NCBI GenBank assembly: GCA_020809705.1
Contig: CP085834.1
Coordinates: 4,203,127 to 4,267,126 of the forward strand
Origin: Calonectria ilicicola
Lineage: Eukaryota; Ascomycota; Sordariomycetes; Hypocreales; Nectriaceae
DNA: 64,000 nucleotides
Reading direction: 5' to 3'
In this document: positions 26,641-37,379 of the stretch, piece by piece
Layout of the letters: every line of letters starts with the position of its first letter
Numbering within the stretch: the stretch's first letter is position 1
The notes under the pieces: model-generated
Seen by the model: only the letters and a program-made list of their open reading frames with translations
The model's database searches: none
What the model was told of the DNA's origin: nothing
Program-made: the position numbers and the translations under genes

Positions 26641-29483
26641 AGAAAATATATCTAGACTAATATTATTAATATACCTAAAGTTAGGCCAAGTAGACTTACT
26701 TTAATATATATCTCTTATCCTTTAGGAGGAATTCTCTATAACTAATAAAGTTATAATAGAATATACTAAAGAGCTCTTAAGAACTATTATACAAAATAAA
26801 TTACTATTTAAAAATAAAACATTTATAGAAATTAGAGATCTTTACCAGGTAGTACCTATAATATATATTATAATTTTGCTAGTTACAATATTCAACAGCT
26901 CTATCTACTTATTATCTTTATAGCCTTATTTCTAGATCTTATGTTTGGTTACTTTAATAAGAACTTCTAGTAATCTATTATACTTGAATTAGCTTAATTA
27001 AGTTAGAGATAGCCTATTACTATATAATAAATAAGTACTATTATACTATTTTAATTAAATAATATCCTTATAATATATAGCTAATTTATTATTTTTAATA
27101 AAAATAATTAATAATCTAAAAGAATTAACTCTTTAAGCCTTTCTTAGTTCCTTTAATAAGTAAGTTAATAAATTTAATAAACTAATAATTAATAGAATCC
27201 TAGGATCTAAAAGTATATAAATTAATCTTTTCTTTAAATAATACTCCTTATATAATATATCTAATAAATATCTAATTAATTATAAGAATCATTCTTTAAT
27301 ACCAATACTATTAAAGAGTCTAAAGATTAAAGTTAAACTTCACTATTTATAATAATAAAAATAGATTATTTAATAATACTTAAAGAACCTAAAGTATTAA
27401 TTTATTAATTAAAGCTTAAAGTAAGAGTTATTTATAATATTATATAAAATATATTTATTAAAGAAGGATTAGTTAAAAATATAAGAATATAAATTCTATA
27501 CTTTAAATATTATTTTATTTAAGTAAAATTATTTAATAATATAATAATATATTAAAATATTAAATTCTATTTATTATATATTTATTTTAACTTTTAATTA
27601 TATATAATAAGCTAGATTATATAATAATAATAATTTCTACTATAACTTACCTATATAATAATATTTAATAATTATTAAAATTTAACCTTAAATAAAATTA
27701 TATTAGACTTACAACAATCTATCTTTACTTATAGCTAACTCTATACCAATCTTTCATAAGTGCATTAATAATTAGATATATATATTCTTCTCTTTAAAGA
27801 CAGTCATAATACCCAAACCATTAATATTATATATTTATAACTACTGCTCTTTAAATAAAGCCCTTAAAAAGCAGGAATTTATTAGATTGTTTAATATACC
27901 TTCTTAATACTTACCCAAACTAATTTAAGAATTCTCTATATATATAAAATATTAATATTATCATTACATCATAATCTAACCATAAACAATTTCCATATAC
28001 CATTTTTTTACTTTTATTAAAATTTTACCTTCTCTAATAATCTACCTCCTCAAACCACCCAGACATTAGCCTTTGCTCCCTTAGGTATCTCTACCTTAAG
28101 ATTTAAAAGCTTGCTTTTATCTCTTTATACCTTAACTTTAATAAAGATATCTATATTCATATTTCTAAATACATAACTAACAACACATTTCTACTATATT
28201 AAACTAAAAAAACCACAAATAATATTACTACCACTAAAACTTACAAATATAATATAAATCTAAGACTTTATTAATTCTATTTTATCTAATAAGCTACATC
28301 CTACTATTCAAAATTATATTAAAATTCACTTAGCAATCAATATTTTCCTAAAGAATGACTTTTATAATCCAGACATAACTATCTAACCCATCCAGATATA
28401 TATAAGAACCTACTTAAAATAAGCCAAATAGTCTCTATTCTCCGAAAATGCCTTTTTCTACTTAAATAGAAAATTCATTATAAATTAGATACTAGAGGGT
28501 AAGATATATATTATTATTTAAATACTTAGCCTTAAAAAGTATGCATTAGCTTATCTAACTTACATTCTGATAACAATCAATATAAACCTTAACTTATCAA
28601 ATATAATAGACATCCTAGCAATATCACAGATTTCAATACATACTATAAACACCTCCTAAAACAATAATATCTATTAGTTTACCTAATAGGCTTTATAACT
28701 AAGAGAAATATAATACTAGAGGAAAGATCTTCTTTATAAAGCTTAAAACTAATAATAACTACTTACAATCTATTAAAAATAGATATAGATAAGATAATTA
28801 AATTCTTAATTATATATTTTTTTAAAAAGAGAAAATAATAAAAAAATATAATTATATTAAATATTAATTTATTTCTTAGTATTATTACCAAAATAATTAG
28901 AACTATATTATTTAATATACTTATTATATATATACTAAACTTAATCTATCTCCTTAAACCTATATCTATTATATTATCATTTTCTTTCTCTTAAATATCT
29001 TTAAAAATAAATAAGATAAAAGATCATTAAGGCAGTCAAACTTAATCACCTATAAAAATAAAATATCTACCTAATAAACAAATTATTAATCTATTCTAAG
29101 AAGAAAAAAATAAAGAACTAGATAAACTTAATAAAAAGAACAATATTTTAGATTTAATCTTAAATCTAGCTTTATCACCCACTCTATAAAAAAGAAAAAA
29201 TATATCCCTAATATTTCTACTACCAATACAAGAAAAAGCATAAATAGAAGAAGACCCTAATATACCTAAGTTAGTAAGGCACTAACACAAAAAAAGAAAG
29301 CACTAATAAAATGGAATCTTATTAGCTGCAATTTGGTATCCTCTCCTCACTACCCCGCAACCGTACCTTACTTTTATTAGTACTAAAACTGAACCTTGAG
29401 ATAAATCCCCAACATAGCTATGTAGTGCTTTAATAAAACTTACCTTTCCACTTACCTTTCGACTTGCGAATACCACATCGCAA

Positions 29484-29496
29484 CGCGCGAAGCGCG
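29484..29496 (+). other. Helitron 2 3' terminal hairpin
   Basis: CGCGCGAAGCGCG, a perfect palindromic stem (5 bp, 3-nt loop). A stem close to the 3' end is a family trait of Helitrons. The shared motif CGGTTTTGGCCGCA lies 30 bp downstream (29,527-29,540). No clear CTRR-T end could be fixed. Confidence 0.55.
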
Positions 29497-29797
29497 GTTA
29501 ATCTCTCGTTCAGTTCAATTCCTACACGGTTTTGGCCGCATTACTCGCAGCTATGCCCGGGCGGGGAGGGCTTTGCCCAGGGACCCGGGTGTCGCATGCA
29601 TGTTCAAGCGGTGTCCCGGGTCACGCCTAAAATGTAACCTTAAGGCAACCAACGACAGCCAATCTCGCTTACCGAGAGCGAAACCCGCTTCTATGAGCGG
29701 AATCCGCTTTTTAAGATACAAGGCTGCTTCTGGTCATCCCCAGAGCTTCTTGTCTGCATTTCCAGATCTACTGTCGCTACCTCTGGGTCCCAGAAAA

Positions 29798-31621
29798 ATG
29801 GACATTCCTACGGCGCACCAATCTCTCGAGAAAGAGGACCGGCCCGAGATTCAGGAACACGTTGACCAGACGGCCCACCTCTACACTAACCCACCTCTGC
29901 CTCCCCGAAGCGATGAAAACGACGCGACAAAGGGGCTGTACAAAATTGACAACTGGTTGAAATGGTATATCATCATATTATGCGTGTACCTCGCTGGGGC
30001 TATCTTCTCGGTAGCTTGGTCCTACACTGGTGTCCTTCTTGACGACGACGCTTCCAAAAGGCGCGTCTTCCGAACAAGCGACAATGTACCTGTGGATCAA
30101 CTGTACTCTGGCATAGCTCTCTCAGCACTTCTTGCCCCTGCTGGCGTACTGGTACAATGGATTGTGCACGACTTTCGCAGGCTTCACCTATTCGCCCTTG
30201 CGGCGCAAAGACCGATTAGAATGAGAGATCTAGACAAGATCAGTGACAATTTCAGCATCTGGACCTTGCAAACCGTGGCCAGATACTCTTGGTGGTATGG
30301 TCTGATGCACACTGTATTGATACTGGCACGGACCTTGCTCGTACCCGTCGGGACACTTACCCTCACAGTAGGCCCATACACCTACCTCAAGACCGGGAGT
30401 GGAGTTGTCGGTATGCCGATATCACGAGCCGATGCCGCGACTGGGAATATCACAGCGCTCTCTACAGCTATGGGTGGAGTAGAAGGGGATGATTTTCGTC
30501 CCTCCTTGGGGAGAAACGACACCTTCCTGTCTCAAGCAGTCTATACCTTTGTGGGAAACCTCGTCAGCCAGAGCGCGCTGGTCAACGTCGAGTCCGGAAC
30601 ATTGGGACCGGTGCCGACGCACAATCTCACCTTCGAGCATAGCACTACTTATGATGGTTTGGTCTTCTTCCGCTGGGACGCCCACTGTGAAGCGGCGACA
30701 GAAGTATCCTACACATCACACCAACAAGAGGGCAACACGACCTACAACTTCACTTTGCCAGGCGGACATGTCGAAAGCATCGAGCTCTTGTCACAAAGCT
30801 CACAACGAATTAGGCTCTGGAACAGCGGCACAGATGGAAACTCGAGTAAGATACCCACTGGTGGTACGACATTCTTCCTTTCAGCCACTCGTTCGATCCC
30901 AACAATCAACGAGACCGCACTTCTAGACAAAGGTGCCGACAAAAGCCTGATTCAAAGTGATGATGGAAACTGGATATCCCGAACGAAATGTACACCTTCC
31001 CTGGAGTGGATGATCGGTTCATGCTCTTTCAACGGGACGACCATGACATCTTGTCAATCCGTACCTAGATCAAACACATCAGCACTCGACACTAAAGCCT
31101 TAGAAGCCCTGAGTGTATACATGACGGCTATCCCATGGTATATTTTTAACAACCAAATTGCCATCGCGGACGATACACTGGACGCCCTGTACTCCATCCC
31201 TACCTCGGAAGACTTAGGCCACTTCTTCGGTAACATAGCTCATGCCATCGTCTCGATCAGCACAGCAGGCTACTTTGGTACGTCAGAAGTTCCAACACTG
31301 TCTCGTATCACGGAGCAAGTCTACATAGTCCGGGCCAGCGTTCTTGTCGCCGTTATGCTGATGCTGGCTCTGGCTGTTGCGGTCAGCATCCTCGACATTG
31401 TCCGAAACCAGATTCGCGGGTTGCCTTACCTCCCAGCTGGATTCTTGGCAATCGCGCAAGCAGTACGTGGGCCGTGGTGGGAGCGCGAATTGGAAGGGCA
31501 TCTTGCGTGGGACAGCATCAAGTTACGACAGTCTTATACTTCCACTGTCATGTTTGGCATTGATAACTCGGATCCGAGATACATCAGACTGGCCCCATCC
31601 GTCATGCCAATCCGTCGATGA
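29798..31621 (+). CDS. Multi-pass membrane protein with glycosylated extracytoplasmic domain, unknown function
   Basis: 607-aa single-exon ORF. An in-frame ATG at 29,573 would add 75 residues, but that part is basic, of odd composition and next to the Helitron end, so I prefer 29,798 (M-D-I-P-T-A-H-Q). Predicted membrane segments are at about residues 56-76, 102-123, 167-190 and 508-535. Between the third and fourth lies a domain of about 310 residues with around ten N-x-S/T sequons (N-I-T, N-D-T, N-L-T, N-T-T, N-F-T, N-S-S, N-E-T, N-G-T) and several cysteines, so it probably faces the exterior or a secretory lumen. A short cytosolic tail follows. The layout resembles uncharacterised fungal plasma-membrane proteins with short TM clusters around a large loop; I recognise no catalytic motif. 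The ORF is intact although it starts only 260 bp from transposon DNA. Confidence 0.8.
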   Translation: MDIPTAHQSLEKEDRPEIQEHVDQTAHLYTNPPLPPRSDENDATKGLYKIDNWLKWYIIILCVYLAGAIFSVAWSYTGVLLDDDASKRRVFRTSDNVPVDQLYSGIALSALLAPAGVLVQWIVHDFRRLHLFALAAQRPIRMRDLDKISDNFSIWTLQTVARYSWWYGLMHTVLILARTLLVPVGTLTLTVGPYTYLKTGSGVVGMPISRADAATGNITALSTAMGGVEGDDFRPSLGRNDTFLSQAVYTFVGNLVSQSALVNVESGTLGPVPTHNLTFEHSTTYDGLVFFRWDAHCEAATEVSYTSHQQEGNTTYNFTLPGGHVESIELLSQSSQRIRLWNSGTDGNSSKIPTGGTTFFLSATRSIPTINETALLDKGADKSLIQSDDGNWISRTKCTPSLEWMIGSCSFNGTTMTSCQSVPRSNTSALDTKALEALSVYMTAIPWYIFNNQIAIADDTLDALYSIPTSEDLGHFFGNIAHAIVSISTAGYFGTSEVPTLSRITEQVYIVRASVLVAVMLMLALAVAVSILDIVRNQIRGLPYLPAGFLAIAQAVRGPWWERELEGHLAWDSIKLRQSYTSTVMFGIDNSDPRYIRLAPSVMPIRR

Positions 31622-33644
31622 ACCCTCAAGGGGGTCTTCTTTCAACTATAGCCCCAAAATGAATATAATTCCCCAAACCCTTTATCTACAACCCTCTACT
31701 AGTAACCCTCTCAATACTGATTCCGATAAGACGGCACAATTCCGTAGTGAGATGTGGCCGGGTGCACTCAGCGACTGAGAAAGCCCCCCCAACGAGCAGG
31801 GCGGGGGTGGACTCGACCATGAAATACCCATCTTCATCTTCAGCCTATTCTAAAAGTCTTGACGACAACATGCCCCGTTCTAGCTTTTCGACCAATGCTC
31901 CACAATTTCCTACCCTAGAATTGGATCTCGTAACGAGCCGGTTCCAGGATTTGAATCTCCTTGGCTAACTTCTCCATATCCTCGTCAAGCATGGCCCTTA
32001 GTTCTCTAAAGAATACGACGACATCTTGTTGTGGCCCAGGGCACCTGTTTAAGGCGAGAGTATAGCCTATTGAGCCTGAGCTGTCTACAGGGCTGACCGT
32101 TGATGCGGCAGAAATGGATCGGGTAATTTGCGGCCGCTAAAGAAACGGTTGGTCTTCTATTGCGCCTAGGAAGTCTGAATTATGTTCAAAAGTATAATTT
32201 TGAATCGTGTGAATAGTGGAGGTTGAAGCGTGAAAAAGGTCATTGGCTATTGGAAGTATTGGTTTTGGCGAGTGGGGTGGGGTATTCACGATTGCCTGCA
32301 GAAGCCTCGAGTAATGATATTATGTCAGTAGTCACTATCTCTACTAGTTGTAGAGTTATCCGCGGGAAGAAGAACAATGTAACTTAGGTTAGGGAGAAGG
32401 TTGTAGGCCCCCGTAAGCTTCACGGTTAACAAATATTGCTACCCTGGACCTCTCGTTCTGTGAAATTATTACGGTGCGTTCGACACACCTTCCCCTGTCC
32501 TGTCATCTTACTTTCTTGGCATGTAAGTGGTAAGAAATGGAGCGATGGAGAAACGACGTGAGCCACCCCAAGTATATAGACAGATCAGTTGCGTCCGTAA
32601 GGAACGGAACTAATTAGCTTTTAATACAACTTGGTTACCTCAATCTACGACCGACACATCACCAGGCGTAACACTTGTGAACTACTTGTAAGAACGGCCA
32701 GATGATCTAGAAGGGATATATTGAAGGGATCTTAGAGCCTTATATAAAGAAGTGGCTTGACGAGGGCCGGCGCTTTATGCCCAGAAGAAGACGACGATAG
32801 CGGTCGTGGCCCGAGTCATTGCAACCCTGTACGGGGCCTAGAAGGAAAAGAACAGGCCGTAAAGTTTCTTCAGTTGCCCTCACAGTCAGGACCTCCCGCC
32901 TATGGAGAATGCTTGGTCGGTGCCAAAGCAGTATATCAATCAATATCGGCATTGGGATATAGAGACCTCCAAAGACCTAGCCAAAGAGGGCTGGAAGCAA
33001 CTGAAGCAAGTCAACGACTTTAACACTAAATAACATCAAATGCTAGTACCACTCCCGTCAGCTCTTGAGACGCTCCACCTAATGAGCACGGTGCTGGGCA
33101 TGTTTGTGGTGTGTGTGCTTGTATGCACTTGCTCTCGACCTGTCGCTTGACGTGGTAGACTTGTCAGCCTATAAACTTGGGCGGGGGGAAGGGTAAGCCG
33201 GAGTCGTAGAGACAAAAGGGAGAATTGATTACCATTAGTAAATAGTGAGGGTGTGAGTGTATGAGCATACGAGGTGGAGATGAGTGGGTTATCTGTTTGT
33301 CTTAGTAGACGTTAGGGTGCATTAGTTTAAACTGTGGCGAAAGGAAGTAAAATAGAGGATGGATCGAGATGGCAACCGAGACGCTAGACGAGACAAAGGT
33401 CAAACAAGGCCGTCTGTCATGGTTGTTAATGAAGCCCCTCAAAATCCTCATAACTCACCTACCCATCGATACCACCAACTCAGACCAGGGGACGATCTAG
33501 AAGGCCGGACGATCAGAGGCCGAGAAACTACAAAGCACTCCGCTTTACCACCCACACATTCCCTGATCACTCATATCTAAGTCAGGCAGTGGATTCTCCA
33601 CCCCTTGACGTGGAGGATATCTATACTATCTATATTAAATTGCC
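31622..33644. other. Intergenic region, with one LTR scrap
   Basis: No convincing gene. Short ORFs at 31,747, 32,757 and 33,359 have low-complexity or read-through character and no recognisable motifs. The only identifiable content is the Gypsy C LTR fragment near 32,570-32,693. Confidence 0.6.
32570..32693 (+). repeat. Gypsy C-family LTR fragment
   Basis: Aligns with the middle of the Gypsy C LTR: AGTATATAGACAG at the left, then AATACAACTTGGTTACCTCA, then TAACACTT. The variant GGAACTAATTAGCTTTTAA also occurs in the inverted LTR at 62,683-63,072, so it belongs to that subfamily. Not AT-mutated. Confidence 0.7.
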
Positions 33645-33932
33645 ATGCCCTTCTCCAGCCGACCTTCTAGCCAGCACTACGGCTCGTCTTCTTGGCCTTC
33701 CGCCTCCTCCTATTCGGACATCGCATCTAAATCCGCCTCTGCCGCCGGCTACAGACTCAGCATGAACTCAGTACAATTCCCCATCGCCTCTGTCGAGGTG
33801 CTTCGCTGCATGCGGTGCGCCCGCTCCGTCGAGGCCACCTCCATAGACGACATCGGCGCCATGGTCATGGTTCGCATCGCCCACAACCTCTACTACTGCG
33901 AGCGCTGCGCCAAGACTGTGGGATATATATAA
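33645..33932 (+). CDS. Small CxxC...CxxC protein, probable zinc ribbon
   Basis: 95-aa single-exon ORF. The N-terminal 45 residues are Ser/Tyr-rich and probably disordered. The C-terminal half has C-M-R-C-A-R at residues 55-60 and Y-Y-C-E-R-C-A-K at 84-91, two CxxC knuckles about 29 residues apart that could bind one zinc, ending V-G-Y-I. Small proteins of this pattern (V-E-V-L-R-C-x-R-C-A-R ... Y-Y-C-x-R-C-A-K-x-V-G-Y) are common in Pezizomycotina but have no assigned function known to me. The ATG follows an AT-rich leader. Synonymous-looking GC-rich third positions support coding. Confidence 0.7.
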   Translation: MPFSSRPSSQHYGSSSWPSASSYSDIASKSASAAGYRLSMNSVQFPIASVEVLRCMRCARSVEATSIDDIGAMVMVRIAHNLYYCERCAKTVGYI

Positions 33933-34988
33933 AGCAATGGCTCCAGTGGCCCCCCCTTTGATGAAGCTCACGAGGCCCATATGGGTCTGGGTATTTCTTA
34001 TAATAGACTATCAAATGGAAGGGGAAAAGAAGGTTGTATCATGCTGCTGACCGGAAACAAACGCCTGCGCCAAACCAACGCTTACCAATGCCCCGCGAGA
34101 TGGGTATTTTTGCTTTCTGCTTTGAGCTCTCATCTCTAAAGCATGGATAAGGAACGGATGAATACGTCGTAATTAAATGGATAATGTCGTACAGGTTGTC
34201 GGGGATTACCGGTCGATACCAGTCCATCTGTATGACCCGTCGACCTTCACCCACCCACCAGCGTCGAGGGCATCTTCCCAGGCCATCATCACGGTCGTAG
34301 ATAAATGATTCATCGGGGAGATGGAGATCCAGCGTCTCTCTGCCTGGGCTCGGACCCGATCAGAGGAAGAAGTAAAAAGAAGGAAAAGGGGGTGGAAGTG
34401 AAAACGTCAAGTCATCCTCCGAAGCATCATCCGCTGAGACTACTAGATTAGCAGATACTTCTAGAGACACGCAGTTGCCTACTACTTCTAGGTGCCCATG
34501 GGTAGTCGGCCAACCATCTGTACTTTCTTGCCATTAATCTTTAACCCCGTTTCACATTGGGTGACTCCAACGTCGAAGCCGGGGTCACAGACCAATCAAC
34601 GCTGACTGGACTGCATGAACCTTGTAGCTTGCGGCGCACATCTCATCAAGGATCCGGATGACATCCCTCCAATGGTTTTGCATGAGGCACCACTATTGGC
34701 CCGAGTAGCTTCCCTACTCCACAGGGCCACTGGGGTCGAATGGCACTTGCTGCAGCACGGACCTGCTCAAGAGCTAGGCTTTGCAGCGGACCATAGCAAG
34801 TGGGCCCAGGCTGTCGTCAATGTTGTATCATTAAATGTTAGGGTGCGTTAGTTTAATTGGTCTAAAAAAGTGTTACATCTGGTAAGAGCGGGGCCACGCG
34901 AGTTCTCGACAACTCGACAACTTCTTCAAAGAGCTCCTTTGCGCGTGGGCCCGGAGGGCCCTGGCCCGATAGGGCCAAGCTCCTCCTG
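33933..34988. other. Intergenic region with a GC-palindrome cluster
   Basis: No gene supported; a 78-codon ORF at 34,615 has no motif. Around 34,948-34,975 the sequence GGGCCCGGAGGGCCC followed by TGGCCCGATAGGGCCA forms two adjacent short palindromes immediately before the truncated LTR that starts at 34,989. TTACATCTGGTAA (about 34,873) also occurs in the Gypsy A LTR (about 1,757), so part of this may be another LTR scrap. Confidence 0.45.
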
Positions 34989-35332
34989 TATTGTTAGTAG
35001 GGTGGTTAGGTGTGTTATAGTAAAGTAAAGTAATAGGAGTATTATGTTAGGTAATAGTTAATTGTAATTAAGATAATTAAATTATATTAAAAATTAGTTA
35101 ATATTAGTTAAAAGGTAGATTTTAATTTTTTTATATATTAATTATTATAAAGGTATTTATATAATTAATTTTATTTAAGTATTAGTGATTATATTAATAA
35201 TTATAAGATAATTATTAATATATTTAAGTAATTGTATATTAATGCTTTTTTATTGGTTGGTGTGGGGTTATAGAGTAAGTAAGTATTTGTTCTACTTTTG
35301 TAGATTGCCTAGATATGTTATAGGTTATAATA
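34989..35332 (-). repeat. Truncated, RIP-mutated Gypsy C-family solo LTR
   Basis: Minus-orientation LTR, colinear with 62,132-62,526 except that about 50 bp of its 3' end is missing. It ends AGGTTATAATA, corresponding to the element start TGTTATGACC. The inner part is strongly AT-mutated, while TTATTGGTTGGTGTGGGG near 35,252 is nearly intact. Confidence 0.75.
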
Positions 35333-35695
35333 ATAATATATAAAAATTAAAAAAGTAAAATATACTAATAATAAAAATATAAATTAAAATATTATTCTTT
35401 TTAAAAAAAAATAAAAACTTAAAGCTTAATAATACTAGCTCAATTATCTTAGTAAGTATATAAATCTAGTAATTATTAGAACTTATAATATTACTTAATT
35501 TAATAGGAAAATAATATACCTTTAATTTAAGGCTTTATTATTAGCTGCACCCCCTTGTTTACAATATAAGTGCAAACTTATAGCACTCCAAGGAATGCAT
35601 TTAACATCCTAACTTATATGCTCAGCCATTGAAAGCAAAATCATTGGGAAATTAATGATGACGTCGCTCTGCAGGCATGTTTTGGTTGGGGCTGT
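35333..35695. other. AT-rich spacer
   Basis: Strongly AT-rich to about 35,560, then normal composition up to the zinc-finger remnant. No recognisable content. Confidence 0.5.
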
Positions 35696-36241
35696 TTGCT
35701 ATTCGTTCAACTACGCCATCCTCACAACCGTGCCCAACCCCCTCCTTTGTCCGACGCCGCTGTCGGCACTGTACCCTCCACTGCCGACTCTCTGGTAAGC
35801 AATCCTGCTAGCCCTAGCTTGCCCTTCATACTGGCCGGCGTCCTCGTGTCAACGGATGCTGTAAGGGTAGAACACAGTGTCGCCGCCAGCACCGAGTTGG
35901 CAAAGCAGGTCAAGACGAATTTGTCTCCCCCCAAGACCGAGAAGCCTCGCCCGTACGTTTGCGGCACCTTCCAGCGCTCTTTCGCCCGATTGGAATATCT
36001 CAAGCGGCACGAGCCCACGCACACCAAGAAGAAACCATTTGAGGGTCCTGTGCGAAAACGACGATTCGCCAGCGGGGATGTCTTGATGGGTCACCAGTCG
36101 AAGTTGCACCAGACGTCGACCCCGTCTTCCCGCCCCGGTACTGCACCTATTCTAGCTGTACATCATGACCGATTTGGTGGAGTGACAGGGACTTGGGACT
36201 TGACCTCGTATTTCATACATAATATAATACAATATACTTAA
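35696..36241 (+). pseudogene. Decayed C2H2 zinc-finger transcription factor remnant
   Basis: A 181-codon ORF whose residues about 80-148 resemble the paired C2H2 fingers of fungal AmdX/Zms1-type factors: K-P-R-P-Y-V-C, R-S-F-A-R-L-E-Y-L-K-R-H, T-H-T-K-K-K-P-F-E, H-Q-x-K-L-H, T-P-S-S-R-P. Key ligands are gone: the second Cys of finger 1 (C-G-T-F), and both Cys of finger 2 (F-E-G-P-V-R instead of F-E-C-P-x-C). The histidines remain. The rest of a normal factor (several hundred residues) is absent, and the frame runs out into unrelated sequence. The lost cysteines are not explained by C-to-T/G-to-A change alone, so this looks like ordinary decay. Confidence 0.65.
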
Positions 36242-36287
36242 GGACCTTAATATTGCTATACTTCTCTGAAAGGATCCTATTAAATAA

Positions 36288-37379
36288 CTAATGCCCTGAC
36301 CATGTAATAGCTAATCCCTCTAGGCAGCTAGACCCATAGCTTTGCGGAAAGCTTGTATTTGGTTGATACAATGCTGAGTTTGGGTCCTGTATAAGCTGTT
36401 CTAGTTCTAAATTAAATACATTCTCCCCAGCTTCCGGCGAGCTCGAGCTCAGCGGAAATAAATCGTTCCATGTGGGACGGACACTCTCCATAGTGTAGGG
36501 TTGGATATTGGACCAGTTGGTCCTGCTAGGTCCGGCTGTATTTAATGCTTGATGAGGCCCAATCAATGGTACCAGATTAAGTTCAGGGGGCGAAGGTAAA
36601 AGGTTAACTCTATCAATAGACTTCCTAGCCTCGTGAGCAATGTATTTCTGGATGAGGACGCAGTTGCAACCAGTGTGTTGCAGTAGCTGGGTCTTCAAGT
36701 GATATACCTCCGCTGTAAGCTCCTGGAAGTCTCTTGACAATTTCCGGTTGAGTTCTTCCATGACCTCCTCATTTTTGGCAAGTGCTACTGCTTCATCCGA
36801 TTTCTTTATACGACACTTCAAAGCAGCAATTCTATTGCGGTCGCGAATATATTGTCGGCTCGTGTTCTTGCGATAGGATTCCCCTTCAGGGCCACCTATA
36901 TTAGGGGCTTTTGGGGATGCTTTGCATCTGCCTTTGGGCTTGCTCACACGCCATTTTCTTCTCAACTCGTCCGTGGTCGGTTCAGGCTCATCATCCTCCA
37001 AATCACTTAAAATCTCTTCGTGTTGTATTCGCTCTTGGGATCGGCTAGGTGGTTCCCGTTCACTGTGCAGGGCCTGCGGGGGCACGGGTTGCTGATGCTG
37101 GGGGTCCTCGAGGAATGAATTTGCCTCTAAGACATATTGTGGGGGCGGTAGAAGGAATTCTCCTTCTAAGATGTTGATTCCGTTGTCCAAGAAAAGTTCA
37201 TCGCCAATTGGGTTCATTTCTGGTTGAAAATTCATATTGCTCAGAGGGGCGCGAGAGTCTGTACTTGTACCCCTGGCGCTGGAGTATCTCGAAGGCGTTG
37301 TCGGTGTTACCACATCAAGGTACGTTCCAAATGGGTGCTCCCAAGTGGGTAGAGAAGAGGCTTGGGTGAAGTTATGCAT
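36288..37379 (-). CDS. bZIP transcription factor (ATF/CREB-like)
   Basis: 363-aa single-exon protein starting at 37,379. Basic region at residues about 170-193, with the N-x2-A-A-x2-C-R signature (N182, A185, A186, C189, R190) followed by K-K. A leucine-zipper-like coiled coil follows at about 200-236, then H-T-G-C-N-C-x-L-I-Q-K-Y-I, a tail typical of fungal ATF/CREB-type bZIPs. The N-terminus is Pro/Gln/acidic and disordered, with an acidic patch (about 120-138, E-E-I-L-S-D-L-E-D-D-E) that could activate transcription. It is expected to act in the nucleus as a dimer on ACGT-core sites. The length is in the normal range and no key residue is missing. It is convergent with the C2H2 remnant, 46 bp away. 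The specific regulon cannot be told from sequence. Confidence 0.88.
   Translation of the reverse strand: MHNFTQASSLPTWEHPFGTYLDVVTPTTPSRYSSARGTSTDSRAPLSNMNFQPEMNPIGDELFLDNGINILEGEFLLPPPQYVLEANSFLEDPQHQQPVPPQALHSEREPPSRSQERIQHEEILSDLEDDEPEPTTDELRRKWRVSKPKGRCKASPKAPNIGGPEGESYRKNTSRQYIRDRNRIAALKCRIKKSDEAVALAKNEEVMEELNRKLSRDFQELTAEVYHLKTQLLQHTGCNCVLIQKYIAHEARKSIDRVNLLPSPPELNLVPLIGPHQALNTAGPSRTNWSNIQPYTMESVRPTWNDLFPLSSSSPEAGENVFNLELEQLIQDPNSALYQPNTSFPQSYGSSCLEGLAITWSGH

Larger units (their letters stand above)
22437..29540 (+). mobile_element. Helitron 2, RIP-mutated, with an internal insertion
   Basis: Second copy of the Helitron 1 family in direct orientation. The start coordinate is only the point matching window base 1 of Helitron 1 (offset about 22,436). 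Landmarks: Rep F-F-I-I-I-T-I-N-P-N region (about 23,665-23,690), degraded HUH (Y-T-Y at about 23,866), Rep continuation from about 25,160, helicase Walker A G-K-V-K-R-G-K-T-F-L-V-N (about 26,460-26,520), C-terminal segment from about 27,080, and the 3' hairpin at 29,484-29,496. About 1.1 kb of unrelated sequence (about 23,930-25,035) interrupts Rep. The copy is dead because of many in-frame stops. Confidence 0.75.

Noticed and set aside
1..29500. AT-rich block as a centromere
   Set aside because: Composition alone is suggestive, but transposon structure and RIP explain it fully; no chromatin data are available.
32757..33580. Short ORFs of 70-90 codons
   Set aside because: No motifs, no start context, one begins next to an LTR fragment; likely chance in GC-rich DNA.
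34615..34851. 78-codon ORF
   Set aside because: No recognisable motif and the end runs into a repeat-like sequence; insufficient support.
33320..34860. Shared 20-mer TTAGGGTGC(A/G)TTAGTTTAA at about 33,313 and 34,839 as transposon ends
   Set aside because: Same orientation, no TSD and nothing mobile between; could be chance or an old duplication.
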